From contig CM073326.1 of the NCBI GenBank assembly GCA_037043015.1, positions 20,083,345-20,147,344 on the forward strand: a stretch of DNA of 64,000 nucleotides. The letters are read 5' to 3'. Below the pieces are notes generated by a model that saw nothing but the letters and a program-made list of their open reading frames with translations, had not been told where the DNA came from and did not search any database. Shown one piece after another: positions 23,101-32,699 of the stretch. Position 1 is the stretch's first letter. Each line of letters opens with the position of its first letter. The position numbers were made by a program, and so were the translations under genes. The DNA is from Bryum argenteum. Taxonomy: Eukaryota; Streptophyta; Bryopsida; Bryales; Bryaceae.

Positions 23101-24145
23101 CGACATTGGTCAAATGATGTATGACCCTACTTCGCCATCAGGACCCGACTCCCAAACCTAGGCAGCTACAAGGATTGACGACCTTAGTCGCAAGTATCCC
23201 ATGGAGGTCGATTTCTGGGAGTACATGAAGGTCCAGTGGTTGAAGAAGGTCCACATGTGGGTGGTAGTAGGGCATGAAACTTACCCTATGCCGGCCAAGA
23301 CACTAATGCGGCTATAGAAGGGTATCACGGATTTCTGAAATCTGTGCTTAAGTCCGAAAGAACTCGGATGGTTGGTCGCCGCGTCGATTGGAGTATCACC
23401 ACTCTCACGGAGGATGTCCACGACCATTTCTGGTACAAGCGATTGCGAAAAGAGATGGGTTTCGTGGACAACAAGAAAATGCAGGATGTTGTCGTCTCTG
23501 CGCTACTGAGGGCACGCAACATTCCCGACTCCGATGTCTCTCTGGATCAATTCCCGGGAACTATGCACTTGTAACATCACGAGCAATCGTGACACTCGGT
23601 ATGTGGTTCATAATCCGGAGAGAAGAGTGGGTGGTTGCAATTGCATGTGGGCTCAGCGAGGTAACATTTGCAAGCATGTGGTAAAGGTTTTGTTGATGAT
23701 ACGCCCCGATGTTGCGGAAGGAACAATTGCCAGATTTTGCGGTCGCCAGGCAGGTAATGCCCAAGGAGGTATGGGTCGTGTGTTAGTCACCGTGACAGAT
23801 GACGATACAGCATGCCCTGTTCCATCCCCCGTTTCCACTCCGAAGCAGACTCCAGTGAGGAGGAATCATGCTGTCCCCGATGTAGCCGAATCACTCCGGC
23901 AGCTGATTGTTTCATTGCACGATGAGGTCACTGGGAACCCCGTGTTGATGGAGCATCTGGTGGCCGACCTAAACCAGGTTGTTGGTCGCATACGCGCACT
24001 CAAGGTGGAGATTCGGCATGGCACAGTACATCCTATGGTTGCCTCTCCAGTACTACGCGTTGTGGAAGACGGCCGTAACTTCTCTCTTATTCGAGGCAAG
24101 GATTTCCTGGAACGGAGACGAAAGTCTGTAGTTAGGAGTTTGTGA
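20128..24145 (+). mobile_element. Mutator-like (MULE) transposon, nearly full coding region, degraded
   Basis: In order on the plus strand: an N-terminal unit at 20128-20544, a basic Pro/Lys-rich linker (21007-21410) and a DNA-binding-like segment (KKWGMSIKRGCQTRF, about 21835). The MULE transposase core then begins with GGVSIDATFGTNEKK (about 22400, first catalytic Asp). After an intron comes FPLYTIMVFDEWQQGIPVAWI (about 22678) and WMRAV. CLWHVR lies near 23015, and AAIEGYHGFLK (about 23310-23340) carries the catalytic Glu. A SWIM finger near 23636-23677 has CNC and CKH. MULE transposases cut and paste DNA; the SWIM finger is family-typical. Lesions: a stop at 22388, loss of the second catalytic Asp where FIVDDARAE is expected (FIVSSRARA here), and several frame changes. 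Terminal inverted repeats and the 9-bp target duplication were not found by eye. Confidence 0.8.
23344..24145 (+). CDS. MULE transposase C-terminal part with SWIM zinc finger
   Basis: Two overlapping frames. 23344-23574 (RRVDWSITTLTEDVHDHFWY, ending SDVSLDQFPGTMHL) is the helical region after the catalytic Glu. 23534-24145 starts with the β-strand leading into the SWIM motif: CNC at residues 35-37 and CKH at residues 46-48, with WAQRGN between them. It continues to KVLLMIRPD, ARFCGRQ and a linker ending in a basic tail. SWIM domains bind DNA or protein and are standard in this transposase group. The frame change near 23570 separates the two halves. The product would act in the nucleus. It is part of the element above, not an independent gene. 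Confidence 0.75.
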
Positions 24146-25129
24146 TTGCCGATTTTTTTACCGTAACTGTGACATTGTTGTTCTCCGTAATACCAAGGCG
24201 GTCCAATTTTTGATTGGTGCAATTATACAAAGTGAGATGTAATGATGATATAAAAAAAATTTTATCATGCACACTACTGAAACTGTACAATATTTGCTAA
24301 GTCAGCGTGTTTGAGTGAACGTCCAATAGTAAGTCTATGATCGGCAATACTGTTGAACCATATGTTGGTTCGATTTTCGGTGTCCATTACTTGAAAAGTC
24401 ATCAGATTATAGGGTGCGGGTCTGATAAGGGTTCCAAAAAGGACTGTCTCGGCACTTTTTCACCCTCTTAAAAAAGATCTACAACTCAAGAAAAACCAAT
24501 GAATCAATACAAAACTATAAAAACACAAAATAAAATAAAATATAATGTTTTTAATTTTAAGTCTACTAAAAAAGACCTATAACTCAAGAAATTGAAAAGA
24601 ATATAAAGCTATAAAAATACAAAACCTATACTAATTTAATGATTTACATTCTAAACTTCTCTTGAAAAGACCTCAATGTGGTACGGTGATAAAATTAATA
24701 TGAAACAAATTATACTATGAAACAATGTTATGTGTGTATCACTCACATGTATTTATAATCCTAGCATGGTCCCTTCATTACCTTAGAATATGTAACAAGT
24801 ATTTATAAAAGCAATTTGGTGTTCCAACTCCAAGATAGTTAGAACGCCAAATATTGTCTATAGTATAGATTGCCAAATATTGTCTATAGTTAGAACGCCA
24901 AATATTGTCTATAGTTAGAACGTCAAATATTGTCTATAGTATTACATATTCTTCATAAGAGAGGGTTATATATGAGCTTGAATGTATTAGCACATCTTGT
25001 GGCTTAGCTTACTGTTTGTTTTGTTTAGATTTTCTTTATTGTTTTGTTTATTGTTTGTTTTGTTTGGAGTACTAACTATTTGATAGTTACTAACTACTTA
25101 ATTTATGAGATTGGACTTATTTAGATTGG
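24146..25129. other. AT-rich region with diverged short repeats
   Basis: No gene. A phrase around AAAAGATCTACAACTCAAGAA recurs, diverged, about 100 bp downstream (about 24472 and 24570), with a weaker trace near 24665. About 24835-24945 holds four copies of a ~25-bp unit containing CCAAATATTGTCTATAGT, also written TCAAATATTG. TGTTTTGTTTAG-type words are repeated near 25015-25065. Confidence 0.5.
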
Positions 25130-25360
25130 GATGAGTTATTTAGATTTGGGTTTAGATTTGGGTTTAGATTTGGATTTGGACTTATTTAGATTGGGTTGAG
25201 TTATTTAGATTTAAGATCGGGTTGAACTATTTAGATTGGGTTGAGTTATTTAGATTGGGTTGAGTTATTTAGATTGGGTTGAGTTATTTAGATTGGGTTG
25301 AGTTATTTAGATTGGGTTGAGTTATTTAGATTTGGGTTGAGTTATTTAGATTTGGATTTA
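25130..25360 (+). repeat. 20-bp tandem array (ATTGGGTTGAGTTATTTAG)
   Basis: The ~20-bp unit GATTGGGTTGAGTTATTTAG is repeated about ten times with few changes. It is most regular at about 25225-25330. The edges grade into TTTGGGTTTAG words. The array has strong strand asymmetry (G/T on the plus strand) and is non-coding. Confidence 0.85.
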
Positions 25361-25389
25361 TGAGATTGTACTTCTTTAGACTGGGTCGA

Positions 25390-25727
25390 GTTAGGTTGGG
25401 TTTTGGGTGTTGAGTTTTGGGTTTTAAGGGTTTTTTTGCGTTTTTTTTGGGGGTTTTTTTGGGTTTTTTTGGGTTTTTTTGGGGTTTTTTGGGTATCTTT
25501 GGGGTTTTTTTGGGTTTTTTTTGGGTTTTTTTGGGTTTTTTTGGGTTTTTTTTGGGTTTTTTTGGGGGTTTTTGGGTTTTTGGGTTTTTTGGGTTTTGGG
25601 TTTTTGGGTTTTTTTTGGGTTTTTTTGGTTTTTTTTGTTTTTTTGGGTTTTTTTTGGTTTTTTTTTTTTTTTTTTGGGTTTTTGGGTTTTTGGGTTTTTT
25701 TGGGTTTTTGGGGGTTTTCGTTCATTG
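25390..25727 (+). repeat. G/T-only array of GGGTTTTT-type units
   Basis: Almost only G and T on the plus strand: runs of 3-5 G separated by 5-8 T, with occasional GGTTT. The absence of A and C makes all three plus frames open (Phe/Gly/Leu/Val/Trp) and gives Lys/Pro/Asn/Thr/Gln-rich frames on the minus strand. None of these looks like a real protein. The sequence could form G-quadruplexes or R-loops. Confidence 0.9.
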
Positions 25728-25814
25728 GTGAATAAGGAATTGACAAGCAAATGTAGATTTGATTCAATTTGAATATCATGGTATCATTAGAGACTAAGTA
25801 ATGTTCAGAAACAT

Positions 25815-26030
25815 TGAGATGGATAATGCAATTGGCATTGCAAGTGGCATTGCAAGTTGCAAGTGGCATTGCAAGTGGCATAGCAACTGACATTGTTATT
25901 GCTATTGCCATTGTTTTTGCCATTGTAATTGCCATTGCTTTTGCCATTGCCATTGCTATCGCTTTTTCCATTGCCATCGCTTTTTCCATTGCCATTGTGT
26001 TTCCCATTGCCATTGCCGATGCTATTTCAA
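25815..26030 (+). repeat. ATTGCC/GCATTGC hexamer-type array
   Basis: Degenerate repetition of ATTGCC, ATTGCT, GCATTGCAAGTG and CTTTTTCCATTGCC words. A continuous Ala/Ile frame on plus and an Ala/Met frame on minus are by-products of the period-6 repeat. It lies between the two G/T arrays. Confidence 0.85.
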
Positions 26031-26115
26031 AACAAATCACTAATATTCATATTGTATAATCCATGACATTCACATTAACAAACCTTATTGATAAAATTTT
26101 GCAGGAAATACAAAA

Positions 26116-26293
26116 ATGAGACTTCTACCTATCAAGTTACTTAAGAGAAAATTAGAGGTATAGTCAATGTGCTTCTTGGTTCTTTACTAAATTCATGCTT
26201 GGGTACTATTAATACTCTAAATAACTTATCTTATTTTTTCAGGAAGAAAAAATGAAGGGAGTTTTACTTAAGAAGTCTCTTATTCCGGCTTAA
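26116..26293 (+). CDS. Possible two-exon basic micropeptide
   Basis: ATG at 26116 reads MRLLPIKLLKRKLE to a GT donor at 26158. An acceptor TTTTTTCAG at 26242 restores the frame to EEKMKGVLLKKSLIPA and a TAA at 26291-26293. The total is 30 residues, strongly basic, not recognised. The first exon is also preceded by a good acceptor (TTTTGCAG at about 26103), so these could instead be the last exons of a longer lost gene. It sits between simple repeats and could be chance. Confidence 0.2.
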
Positions 26294-26409
26294 TTGATTT
26301 GCGGATTGAATTTGGTTTTAAAACATGTAGCTAACTTGTTGTATTTGTTTTTTCTTTGATTAATTACTATGTATATGATATTAACTCTTTGATTTATTAA
26401 CTACTTGGG

Positions 26410-26990
26410 TTCTAAATTTGGGTTGACTTTGGATTGGGTTTTAAGATTTCGAGTTGGGTTTTGGGGTTGGGTTGCATTTTGGGTTTTGGGTTTTGGGTTT
26501 TGGGTTTTGGGTTGGGTTTTGGGTTTTGGGTTTTGGGTTTTGGGTTTTGGGTTTTGGGTTTTGGGTTTTGGGTTTTGGGTTTTGGGTTTTGGAATTTTGG
26601 GTTTTTGTTTTGGAATTTTGGGTTTTTGTTTTGGAATTTTGGGTTTTTGTTTTGGGTTTTGGAATTTCAGGTTTTTGGGTTTTGGAATTTCGGGTTTTTG
26701 GGTTTTGGAATTTCGGGTTTTTGGGTTTTGGAGTTTTGGGTTTCTGGGTTTTGGGTTTTAGAATTTTGGGTTTTTGGGTTGGGTTTTGGAATTTTGGGTT
26801 TTTGGGTTTTTGGGTTTTTGGGTTGGGTTTTTGGGTTGGGTTTTGGGGTTGAATTGGGTTCTAAGTTTTTGGGTTTTGTTTTAGGTTGGATTGGGTTTTG
26901 GGTTTAGGTTGAGTTTTGGGTTTGAGTTAAGTTTTGGGTTTGGGTTGAGTTTTGGGTTTGGTTTTGGGATTGTATTGGGTTATTGGGTTT
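26410..26990 (+). repeat. GGGTTTT (telomere-like heptamer) array
   Basis: About 26470-26590 is an almost pure GGGTTTT array. It then spreads into GGGTTTTGGAATTTTGGGTTT variants and a degenerate tail to about 26990. Each unit differs from the TTTAGGG heptamer by A to T. Plus frames are fully open but repetitive (Phe-Trp-Val-Leu-Gly) and are not considered coding. Confidence 0.9.
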
Positions 26991-27219
26991 GGGTTGAATT
27001 TTTTCGTGATAATAGTTCTCATCACCCATGGCAATTGGAAAGTTTTGCATCCCTTCGACATGCATAGTTATTTGCTCAAAAGAACTCAAATAGTGGTCAG
27101 CTTTTCCTTCGGGATAACTTTCCGGATTCTTTGAGTTCTTTTTTGTCTATTTTGGGGTTATTTTTTGTATGTAAAAGACTCAAAAGAACTCAGATGGTGG
27201 TCGGCTTTTCCTTCGCTTG

Positions 27220-27352
27220 GGACCCCAATTCATGCATTTCGGAACCCAATTCATGCATTTGGGAACCCCAGTCATGCACTTGCACCCCCAGTCATGCACT
27301 TAGGGACCCCAAGTCATGCACTTAGGGACCCCAAGTCATGCACTTAGGGACC
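27220..27352 (+). repeat. Tandem repeat of ~22 bp (ACCCCAAGTCATGCACTTAG)
   Basis: Six to seven units of CCCA(A)GTCATGCACTTAGGGA type. The last three are nearly identical and the first are diverged (CAATTCATGCATTTCGGA). It is non-coding and locally duplicated. Confidence 0.85.
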
Positions 27353-28117
27353 GTTGGATTGGGGCCTAAGGTGTGCACTCCACCATCACGCATTGATGTT
27401 GCTTTGCATCTTGATTTGTTGTTGTACTTGATATCATCGGCCGTCCCTGCAACCACTCGATTTTCCATGTCTGTTGATATTCATGCATATTCAACGGCTG
27501 TGATTCCATCTTTTTCTTTAATACTCTTGTGCATTTGGGAATGCTCTAGGGTTTGCAGAGATGGGTACGCCCTGGGTGAGACGAAAGAAGGTATAACTAA
27601 GAAAGAAATCATGATCACTACAACAAATAGAAGTTCTCGAATAAACGTTACATATGCATTTGGGGTGCTTAAAATCAAAAAAATAACGTTGGTTTCTGTA
27701 CCGCTTTGTACGTGACACAATGTTTTTTAACGGCTGTTTAGAAATATTTACCTCTTACAGATATATTTTTGAATTTTTTTATATAAAAAATTTGTATGTA
27801 TTTTGGTCTTTTCTATGACTTATACAATACCTGATATATATTGTGCTCAGCTGCAAATTTGCAACACTTACACAATTTATTGGATTTTCATTGAATTGTC
27901 GTTGGAACATTTTTTTGATATTTGGAAGGAACTTAGTACCATGCCATTCCATACAAAGGAGATGAAATATTCTCTAAATTAACCTTAATAGCTTACTCGA
28001 ATGTTGATCGAGCAAAAGAATTTATTTGGTAAAAATTTTACATCAGACTATTTATATCTATTTGCATATGGAGCTATAAGTTAAGCAAGTAAAAAACAAA
28101 CAAATACAACATAATCA
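27353..28117. other. No gene recognised
   Basis: An open frame at 27338-27715 has no recognised motif and overlaps the repeat at its start. From 27720 on the sequence is AT-rich with nothing identifiable up to the copia relic. Confidence 0.4.
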
Positions 28118-28372
28118 ACTAGTGAATGAAAATATATATCAACTACCTTAGCAACAAAAGAAGCAATATGGTTAAAGAAGCTTCTTGGATATCTTAGAGT
28201 ACATGAATGGTCCCCAATCACAATTTATTGTGACAATCAAAGTGCAATAGCTTTAATTGAAAACCCCATGTTTTACTCCAAATCAAAACATATCGAAATT
28301 CAATTTGATTATATTTGTGATCAAGTTAGTAATAATGAACCAAAATTAGAATATTTTAACCCAAAAATATGT
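28118..28372 (+). mobile_element. Ty1/copia RNase H fragment
   Basis: One uninterrupted frame reads ATKEAIWLKKLLGYLRV, then TIYCDNQSAIALIENPMF and SKHIEIQFDYICDQVS. This is the C-terminal RNase H region of a Ty1/copia polyprotein (CDNQSAI and SKHI motifs). About 80 codons remain. Upstream reverse transcriptase and any LTR are absent. An A-rich tract follows at 28389-28435. Confidence 0.8.
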
Positions 28373-28388
28373 ATGCAATTTCTTTTAT

Positions 28389-28435
28389 AAAAAAAAAAAA
28401 AAAAAAAAAATAAAATAAAAAAAAAATAAATAAAA
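28389..28435 (+). repeat. Poly(A)-rich tract
   Basis: About 47 bp that is almost pure A, with a few T. It lies between the copia relic and a minus-strand fragment. It may be a retroposition tail or simple expansion. Confidence 0.8.
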
Positions 28436-28440
28436 AGATA

Positions 28441-28605
28441 CGAAGCTGTGGAGTTCTCGACACCTGAGATTTTACCAGCCAATTTCCAACCCAAAGTTTG
28501 TGAGCTCATAACTTTGACCTGGGGACTAGACCACGCAGACACATCCCACAAAAGGATAACTCCTTCATTATCCACAGAAGCGGCAATATTCATATTCATA
28601 TTCAT
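28441..28605 (-). pseudogene. Possible WD40-repeat fragment
   Basis: The minus strand reads NIAASVDNEGVILLWDVSAW, then SPQVKVMS and LGWKLAGKISGVENSTAS. The DNEGVILLWDVS segment resembles one WD40 blade (SxDxxGxIxxWDV). Only a single repeat is present, abutting the A/T-rich tract on its 3' side, so it would be a small captured exon. The identification rests on one motif and is weak. Confidence 0.3.
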
Positions 28606-28842
28606 ATTCGTATTTGATGATATTCATGTTCATTCACACCACAGCCGTCTTAAGTGTTAATTATGTGAAGTTTTCAAATCTCAGCATGTAATCAAGGAGG
28701 AATCTCTCACTAACTGAGTGCCACACACACCTTGAGTTTGTTTCAAGAAGAAGCAAAGATGTAAAATGGATATATAAGTCGTCACAGATGTGACACAACA
28801 TCTAAAGCTACATCGCCGGACCATCTGTACTAGTATATTGGT

Positions 28843-30396
28843 TCACGAATCGAATCCATCCACTTCTTCTTCTTCGGCAGGAGCAGACTCTAGAATCACG
28901 CAGTGGTCTTCCTCGTCAGCATCAGTTTCCTTTGTTTTCGACGAGCGCATTATGCAAAACGGTGCCTTGAACCGTCTGTCTCTCTTCACCGAGTCCAATT
29001 CATTGCGAATCAGCAGGAGGATCTGTTTGTTCATCATCGACGGATCAAAGGAGCGCAGATACTGTGGGACAAGCTGCACCCCGGGTTCTGAAGCTATTCC
29101 CACTCCAAACTGTCCAAGGCACACGGTGGTACATGTTAAACTCCCGAACAGAGTATAGACAACACGTGACAGTACGTGACACAGTGTTAAACTCTGGGAC
29201 ACCACGTGACACAACACCACGTCAAATTTGGGCGTGACACAACACCATAAATCATTGAGTACTTACCTTAAGGTACAGAACAATGTTACGGATAGCGAGA
29301 TGGCCACATTCGTAACCACCGTACTGTTGCCAGACGCCAACACTGATCACCTCGGGTACTGAGCACGACGGCATTCCTCTGAGACGCTGCCAAGCCATGT
29401 ACACCCAGCGCAAGAACTGATTGTGCCGATCTGCAGGGCGGTGGAACGTTCCGTTGCAGGAGTCCATATGCAATACCTGCCGCTCTCGAAATACCAGCAC
29501 CGACCAATGATCTTCAAATATCCACGGAAGTATTAATTCCTTAACCTCCTCGATTCCCACTCCAGTCGGAGGAGTGAGCCAGGTTTGTCCCAATCGTTCC
29601 TCATTCTTGCCATTTTGGAAGGACTCACAAGCCCACGAGCTAACCAAAAGAACACTCCGCCGACGTTCCTCCTCCGCTTGCATGTACAAGCATGACAGTA
29701 CAAAGTCGACAATGTCGATTCCGAGTCGCCCCCGTTCATCCTTCAACTTACGAATCATCTTGTTGGTGAGGATTAATTCCTTCCCGAAGTGGTTGAAAAT
29801 AACTGTCTGCGCGGTACGGTGGTTTCCACCTGTCCCCTTCGGAACAGCCTTCAAGACTTCATCAATTCCCAGCTCCTTGTAAACCCCAGGAATGTCGTAG
29901 TCCACGAAATATGATGCATCGGCAATATAACAATCTTCAGTGGCAGTGGGAACTACGACCGGGACTAACGAGTCGTTTCGGGCGACCTGAGGAGGAAGTG
30001 CATCAGACTCTTGCTCCTCTTGAAATTGCTCCTCTAACTTCTTCCGGCAGGTATCGAAGTCTTCATCCAACCGTAGCACATGTTCCACCGTACTTGGCGT
30101 GTTCTTAATGGGAGTCTCCTGTGTGGGATCCAACCACTGAGATAAGCTGACGTCACCCAACTTTGTAGACACGGCCGGCACATCCTGCACCCCTCTGAAG
30201 ACCTGTGTCACGGTGACGACTGGTTCTCCCTCTTGCGTCGGAAACTTATCCTGCAGTGCCTGGCGTACATCAGTGCAGATAATGCCCCCCCTCCCTGATT
30301 CGGAGGAGGACCCACAGCTTCGTGAGGATCACCCCCAGAAACGGCACAGCCCACGACATCCCCTGTTTTGGGCGCTCCAAAAGACTCCAGTCCTGA
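28843..30396 (-). CDS. Ulp1-like (C48) cysteine protease gene, two or more exons
   Basis: Ulp1/C48 proteases remove SUMO or related tags; transposon-borne relatives are common in plants. On the minus strand the main exon ends at 29267 with a perfect AAG|GTAAGT donor. A second exon runs 29109-28843 (from FGVGIASEPGV to an acidic tail EEEEVDGFDS). In the frame at 30211-29252 the catalytic set is visible: His235 (EDHWSVLVF), Asp250 (LHMDSCNG), the oxyanion Gln295 or Gln296 and Cys302 (QQYGGYECGHL). The first ~180 residues are unrecognised and acidic. The frame can be extended upstream to an acceptor near 30396 (GLESFGAPKTG...) if the C7 run at 30285-30291 hides a one-base error. A further exon-like minus frame with a donor lies at about 30731-30497. 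All catalytic residues are intact. Cellular gene or transposon cargo is undecided. Confidence 0.7.
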
Positions 30397-30397
30397 G

Positions 30398-30489
30398 TCA
30401 CATAGAAAGCACCGCAAAAGAATTACAATATGTACCTGATTACTCAAGGCACCGCAAAACAATTACAACATGTACAATTACAAAAGGTA
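30398..30489 (+). repeat. Short tandem duplication (~45-50 bp)
   Basis: CACCGCAAAAGAATTACAAT... is followed by CACCGCAAAACAATTACAAC..., and each copy runs into a GTACCTGATT phrase. On the minus strand both copies contain an AATCAG|GTAC donor-like site, so the duplication has doubled a splice-donor-like sequence upstream of the C48 gene. Confidence 0.6.
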
Positions 30490-30889
30490 CCTGATTCCTC
30501 GGCTCTAGGTGACTTGGTCACGATGGTAACCGTTGCCGCGTCCGATTCCAAGACTGATCGTGACACAGGCGGACTGCCCTCACCCCCTGCCGATGTAAGA
30601 GCAAGGGGGTGCGAAACTGCATCTCCGAGGATGTTGTCGACACTACCGATGTCGTTTCGAATAACCGTTGTCCACCAATTCTCATCATCAGCCCTGATGG
30701 CAGCTGGGAGCAGGGTTGTCTTGCTAGACACTGACGGACGTCAGACAGAAACGACATGTCAGACAGACATTGAGCCTCAGAATGTCTAATAGAATCTACA
30801 GAATCTTTTTTTACCCTGGATTTACCCTGTCCACATTGCATCCTACGTGGCTGCCACGTGGCATGTACAGCTCAGCAATACGGTTCGCG

Positions 30890-32530
30890 ACTGCGCCACG
30901 TAGGAGTGGACCGGCGGTCGCGTCATCTAGACCGGCGGTCGCCTTCTCTGGACCGGCGGTCGCCTTAGCGACCGACGCTCGCCCAGGTCGACCGACGATC
31001 GCCCATAAGCGACCGACGTTCGCCCCTAGGCGACCGCCGATACAGCCGATGGGCGATCGTCGGTCGCTAGGGCGACCGCCGATCCAGGTGATGGGCGAAT
31101 GTAGCTCATAGGGCGACCGGCGGTCTACCTTCTTCGAACGAAGGACATGAACTTTGAAGAGCCATAACTTTTTCATTCGGACTCCGTTTTTGACGAAATC
31201 ACTTGGGTTGGGTTCCAAATTAAGTCTTGTTTATGTCGTAAAAATTCCAGACCCATACAATTAAGTATGAAAAAATGGCATGCATTTTAGTGAAGGGAGT
31301 ACTTGTTTCTTGGGTTTTTAAACATTAGGCATGTTTTACCATTGTTAGCCTATTATGTGACATCCAAAAGGTTTTTGCATGATGTGTTTTAGACAAGTGT
31401 GATCTTTAGATGCATCCCACAATCTTTGTTGTTGGAAGTATTTTGATCCAGATAGTTTTAGTATTGGCTTTGCAATGATATTTCTAGGATGAAAAAAGTG
31501 AAAAAGTGGATGATTTTTGAAGAGATAGATCTCCTTCAACCATTGTTAGATTTTGAATTTTTATTTTAAAATGGATTCCAATTAGAGTGTTGTATTGGTG
31601 ATAGAAACCTCGATTCATTCGAAGATATATTGAAGATAACGTATAATTTGAGTGCTAGGGATCTAGGTTTGGACTATATTAATTACTTTATAGAATATTT
31701 GGCAGTTCTTATCATTGCAAGGCTACTATTTGAGCCATAGGGAAGTCCAAGATGTATAGGGAAATAGAGAGGGAGAGTAGTACTTATACTTTGCCTAGAC
31801 CGGCGGTCGCCTGAGCGACCGACGATCGCCCATGAGCGACCGACGATCGCCCATGAGCGACCGACGATCGCCCATGAGCGACCGACGATCGCCCATGAGC
31901 GACCGACGATCGCCCATGAGCGACCGACGATCGCCCATGAGCGACCGACGATTGCCCATAAGCGACCGACGTTCGCCCCTAGGCGACCGCCGATACAGCC
32001 GATGGGCGATCGTCGGTCGCTAGGGCGACCGCCGATCCAGGTGATGGGCGAATGTAGCTCATAGGGCGACCGGCGGTCTACCTTCTTCGAACGAAGGACA
32101 TGAACTTTGAAGAGCCATAACTTTTCCATTCGGACTCCGTTTTTGACGAAATCACTTGGGTTGGGTTCCAAATTAAGTCTTGTTTATGTCGTAAAAATTG
32201 CAGACCCATGCAATTAAGTATGAAAAAATGGCATGCATTTTAGTGAAGGGAGTACTTGTTTCTTGGGTTTTTAAACATTAGGCATGTTTTACCATTGTTA
32301 GCCTATTATGTGACATCAAAAAGGTTTTTGCATGATGTGTTTTAGACAAGTGTGATCTTTAGATGCATCCCACAATCTTTGTAGTTGGAAGTATTTTGAT
32401 CCAGATAGTTTTAGTATTGGCTTTGCAATGATATTTCTAGGATGAAAAAAGTGAAAAAGTGGATGATTTTTGAAGAGATAGATCTCCTTCAACCATTGTT
32501 AGATTTTGAATTTTTATTTTAAAATGGATT
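30890..32530 (+). repeat. Duplicated ~0.68-kb segment (offset ~953 bp) with CG-rich minisatellite
   Basis: About 30895-31580 and 31798-32535 are two copies of one segment. CATGAACTTTGAAGAGCCAT begins at 31146 and 32099, and both copies continue to TTTTAAAATGGATTCCAATTA, where they diverge. Identity is very high outside the minisatellite. Each copy starts with GACCGGCGGTCGCC-type words. The intervening ~200 bp (31585-31800) is unique. No protein is recognised; long open frames here come from the repeat. Confidence 0.85.
31813..32021 (+). repeat. 21-bp minisatellite with an inverted unit
   Basis: The unit GAGCGACCGACGATCGCCCAT is repeated from 31813. There are six identical units, one with a single change and two diverged ones. 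The array ends with ATGGGCGATCGTCGGTCGCT at 32002-32021, the exact reverse complement of AGCGACCGACGATCGCCCAT. The same inverted unit sits at 31049-31068 in the upstream copy, whose array is much shorter. It differs from a CRISPR: there are no spacers, and it is a plain head-to-tail array. Confidence 0.9.
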
Positions 32531-32544
32531 CCAATTACAGAACG

Positions 32545-32665
32545 TTCATGGGCGATCGCGGGTTCCGCATGCGCGACCGCGGGTCCTGCATGGGCGACCG
32601 CGGGTCCCGCATGGGCGACCGCCGGTCCGCTGCAACTGCAGTTTGGGGCGACCGGCAGTCTGGAG
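32545..32665 (+). repeat. Third, diverged GGGCGACCGCGGGTCC array
   Basis: Four units of ~22 bp (GGGCGACCGCGGGTCCCGCAT type), starting where the second duplicated segment ends. They are related in wording to the 21-bp minisatellite but form a separate family member. Confidence 0.75.
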
Positions 32666-32699
32666 GGGCGAGTGCAAAAGAGCTTGTCGTAATTCGTGA

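Noticed and set aside
25342..26040. 232-codon minus-strand ORF (Ala-Met then Lys-Pro-rich)
   Set aside because: It spans two unrelated simple repeats (ATTGCC and G/T arrays). The amino-acid pattern is just the repeat period.
26405..26907. Three overlapping plus-strand ORFs of 118-157 codons (Phe-Trp-Gly-Val-Leu)
   Set aside because: All three frames are open because the array has almost no A, so stops cannot form. Not coding.
31813..31980. CRISPR-like direct repeats
   Set aside because: The 21-bp units are contiguous, with no spacers and no Cas genes, in a eukaryotic genome. This is a minisatellite.
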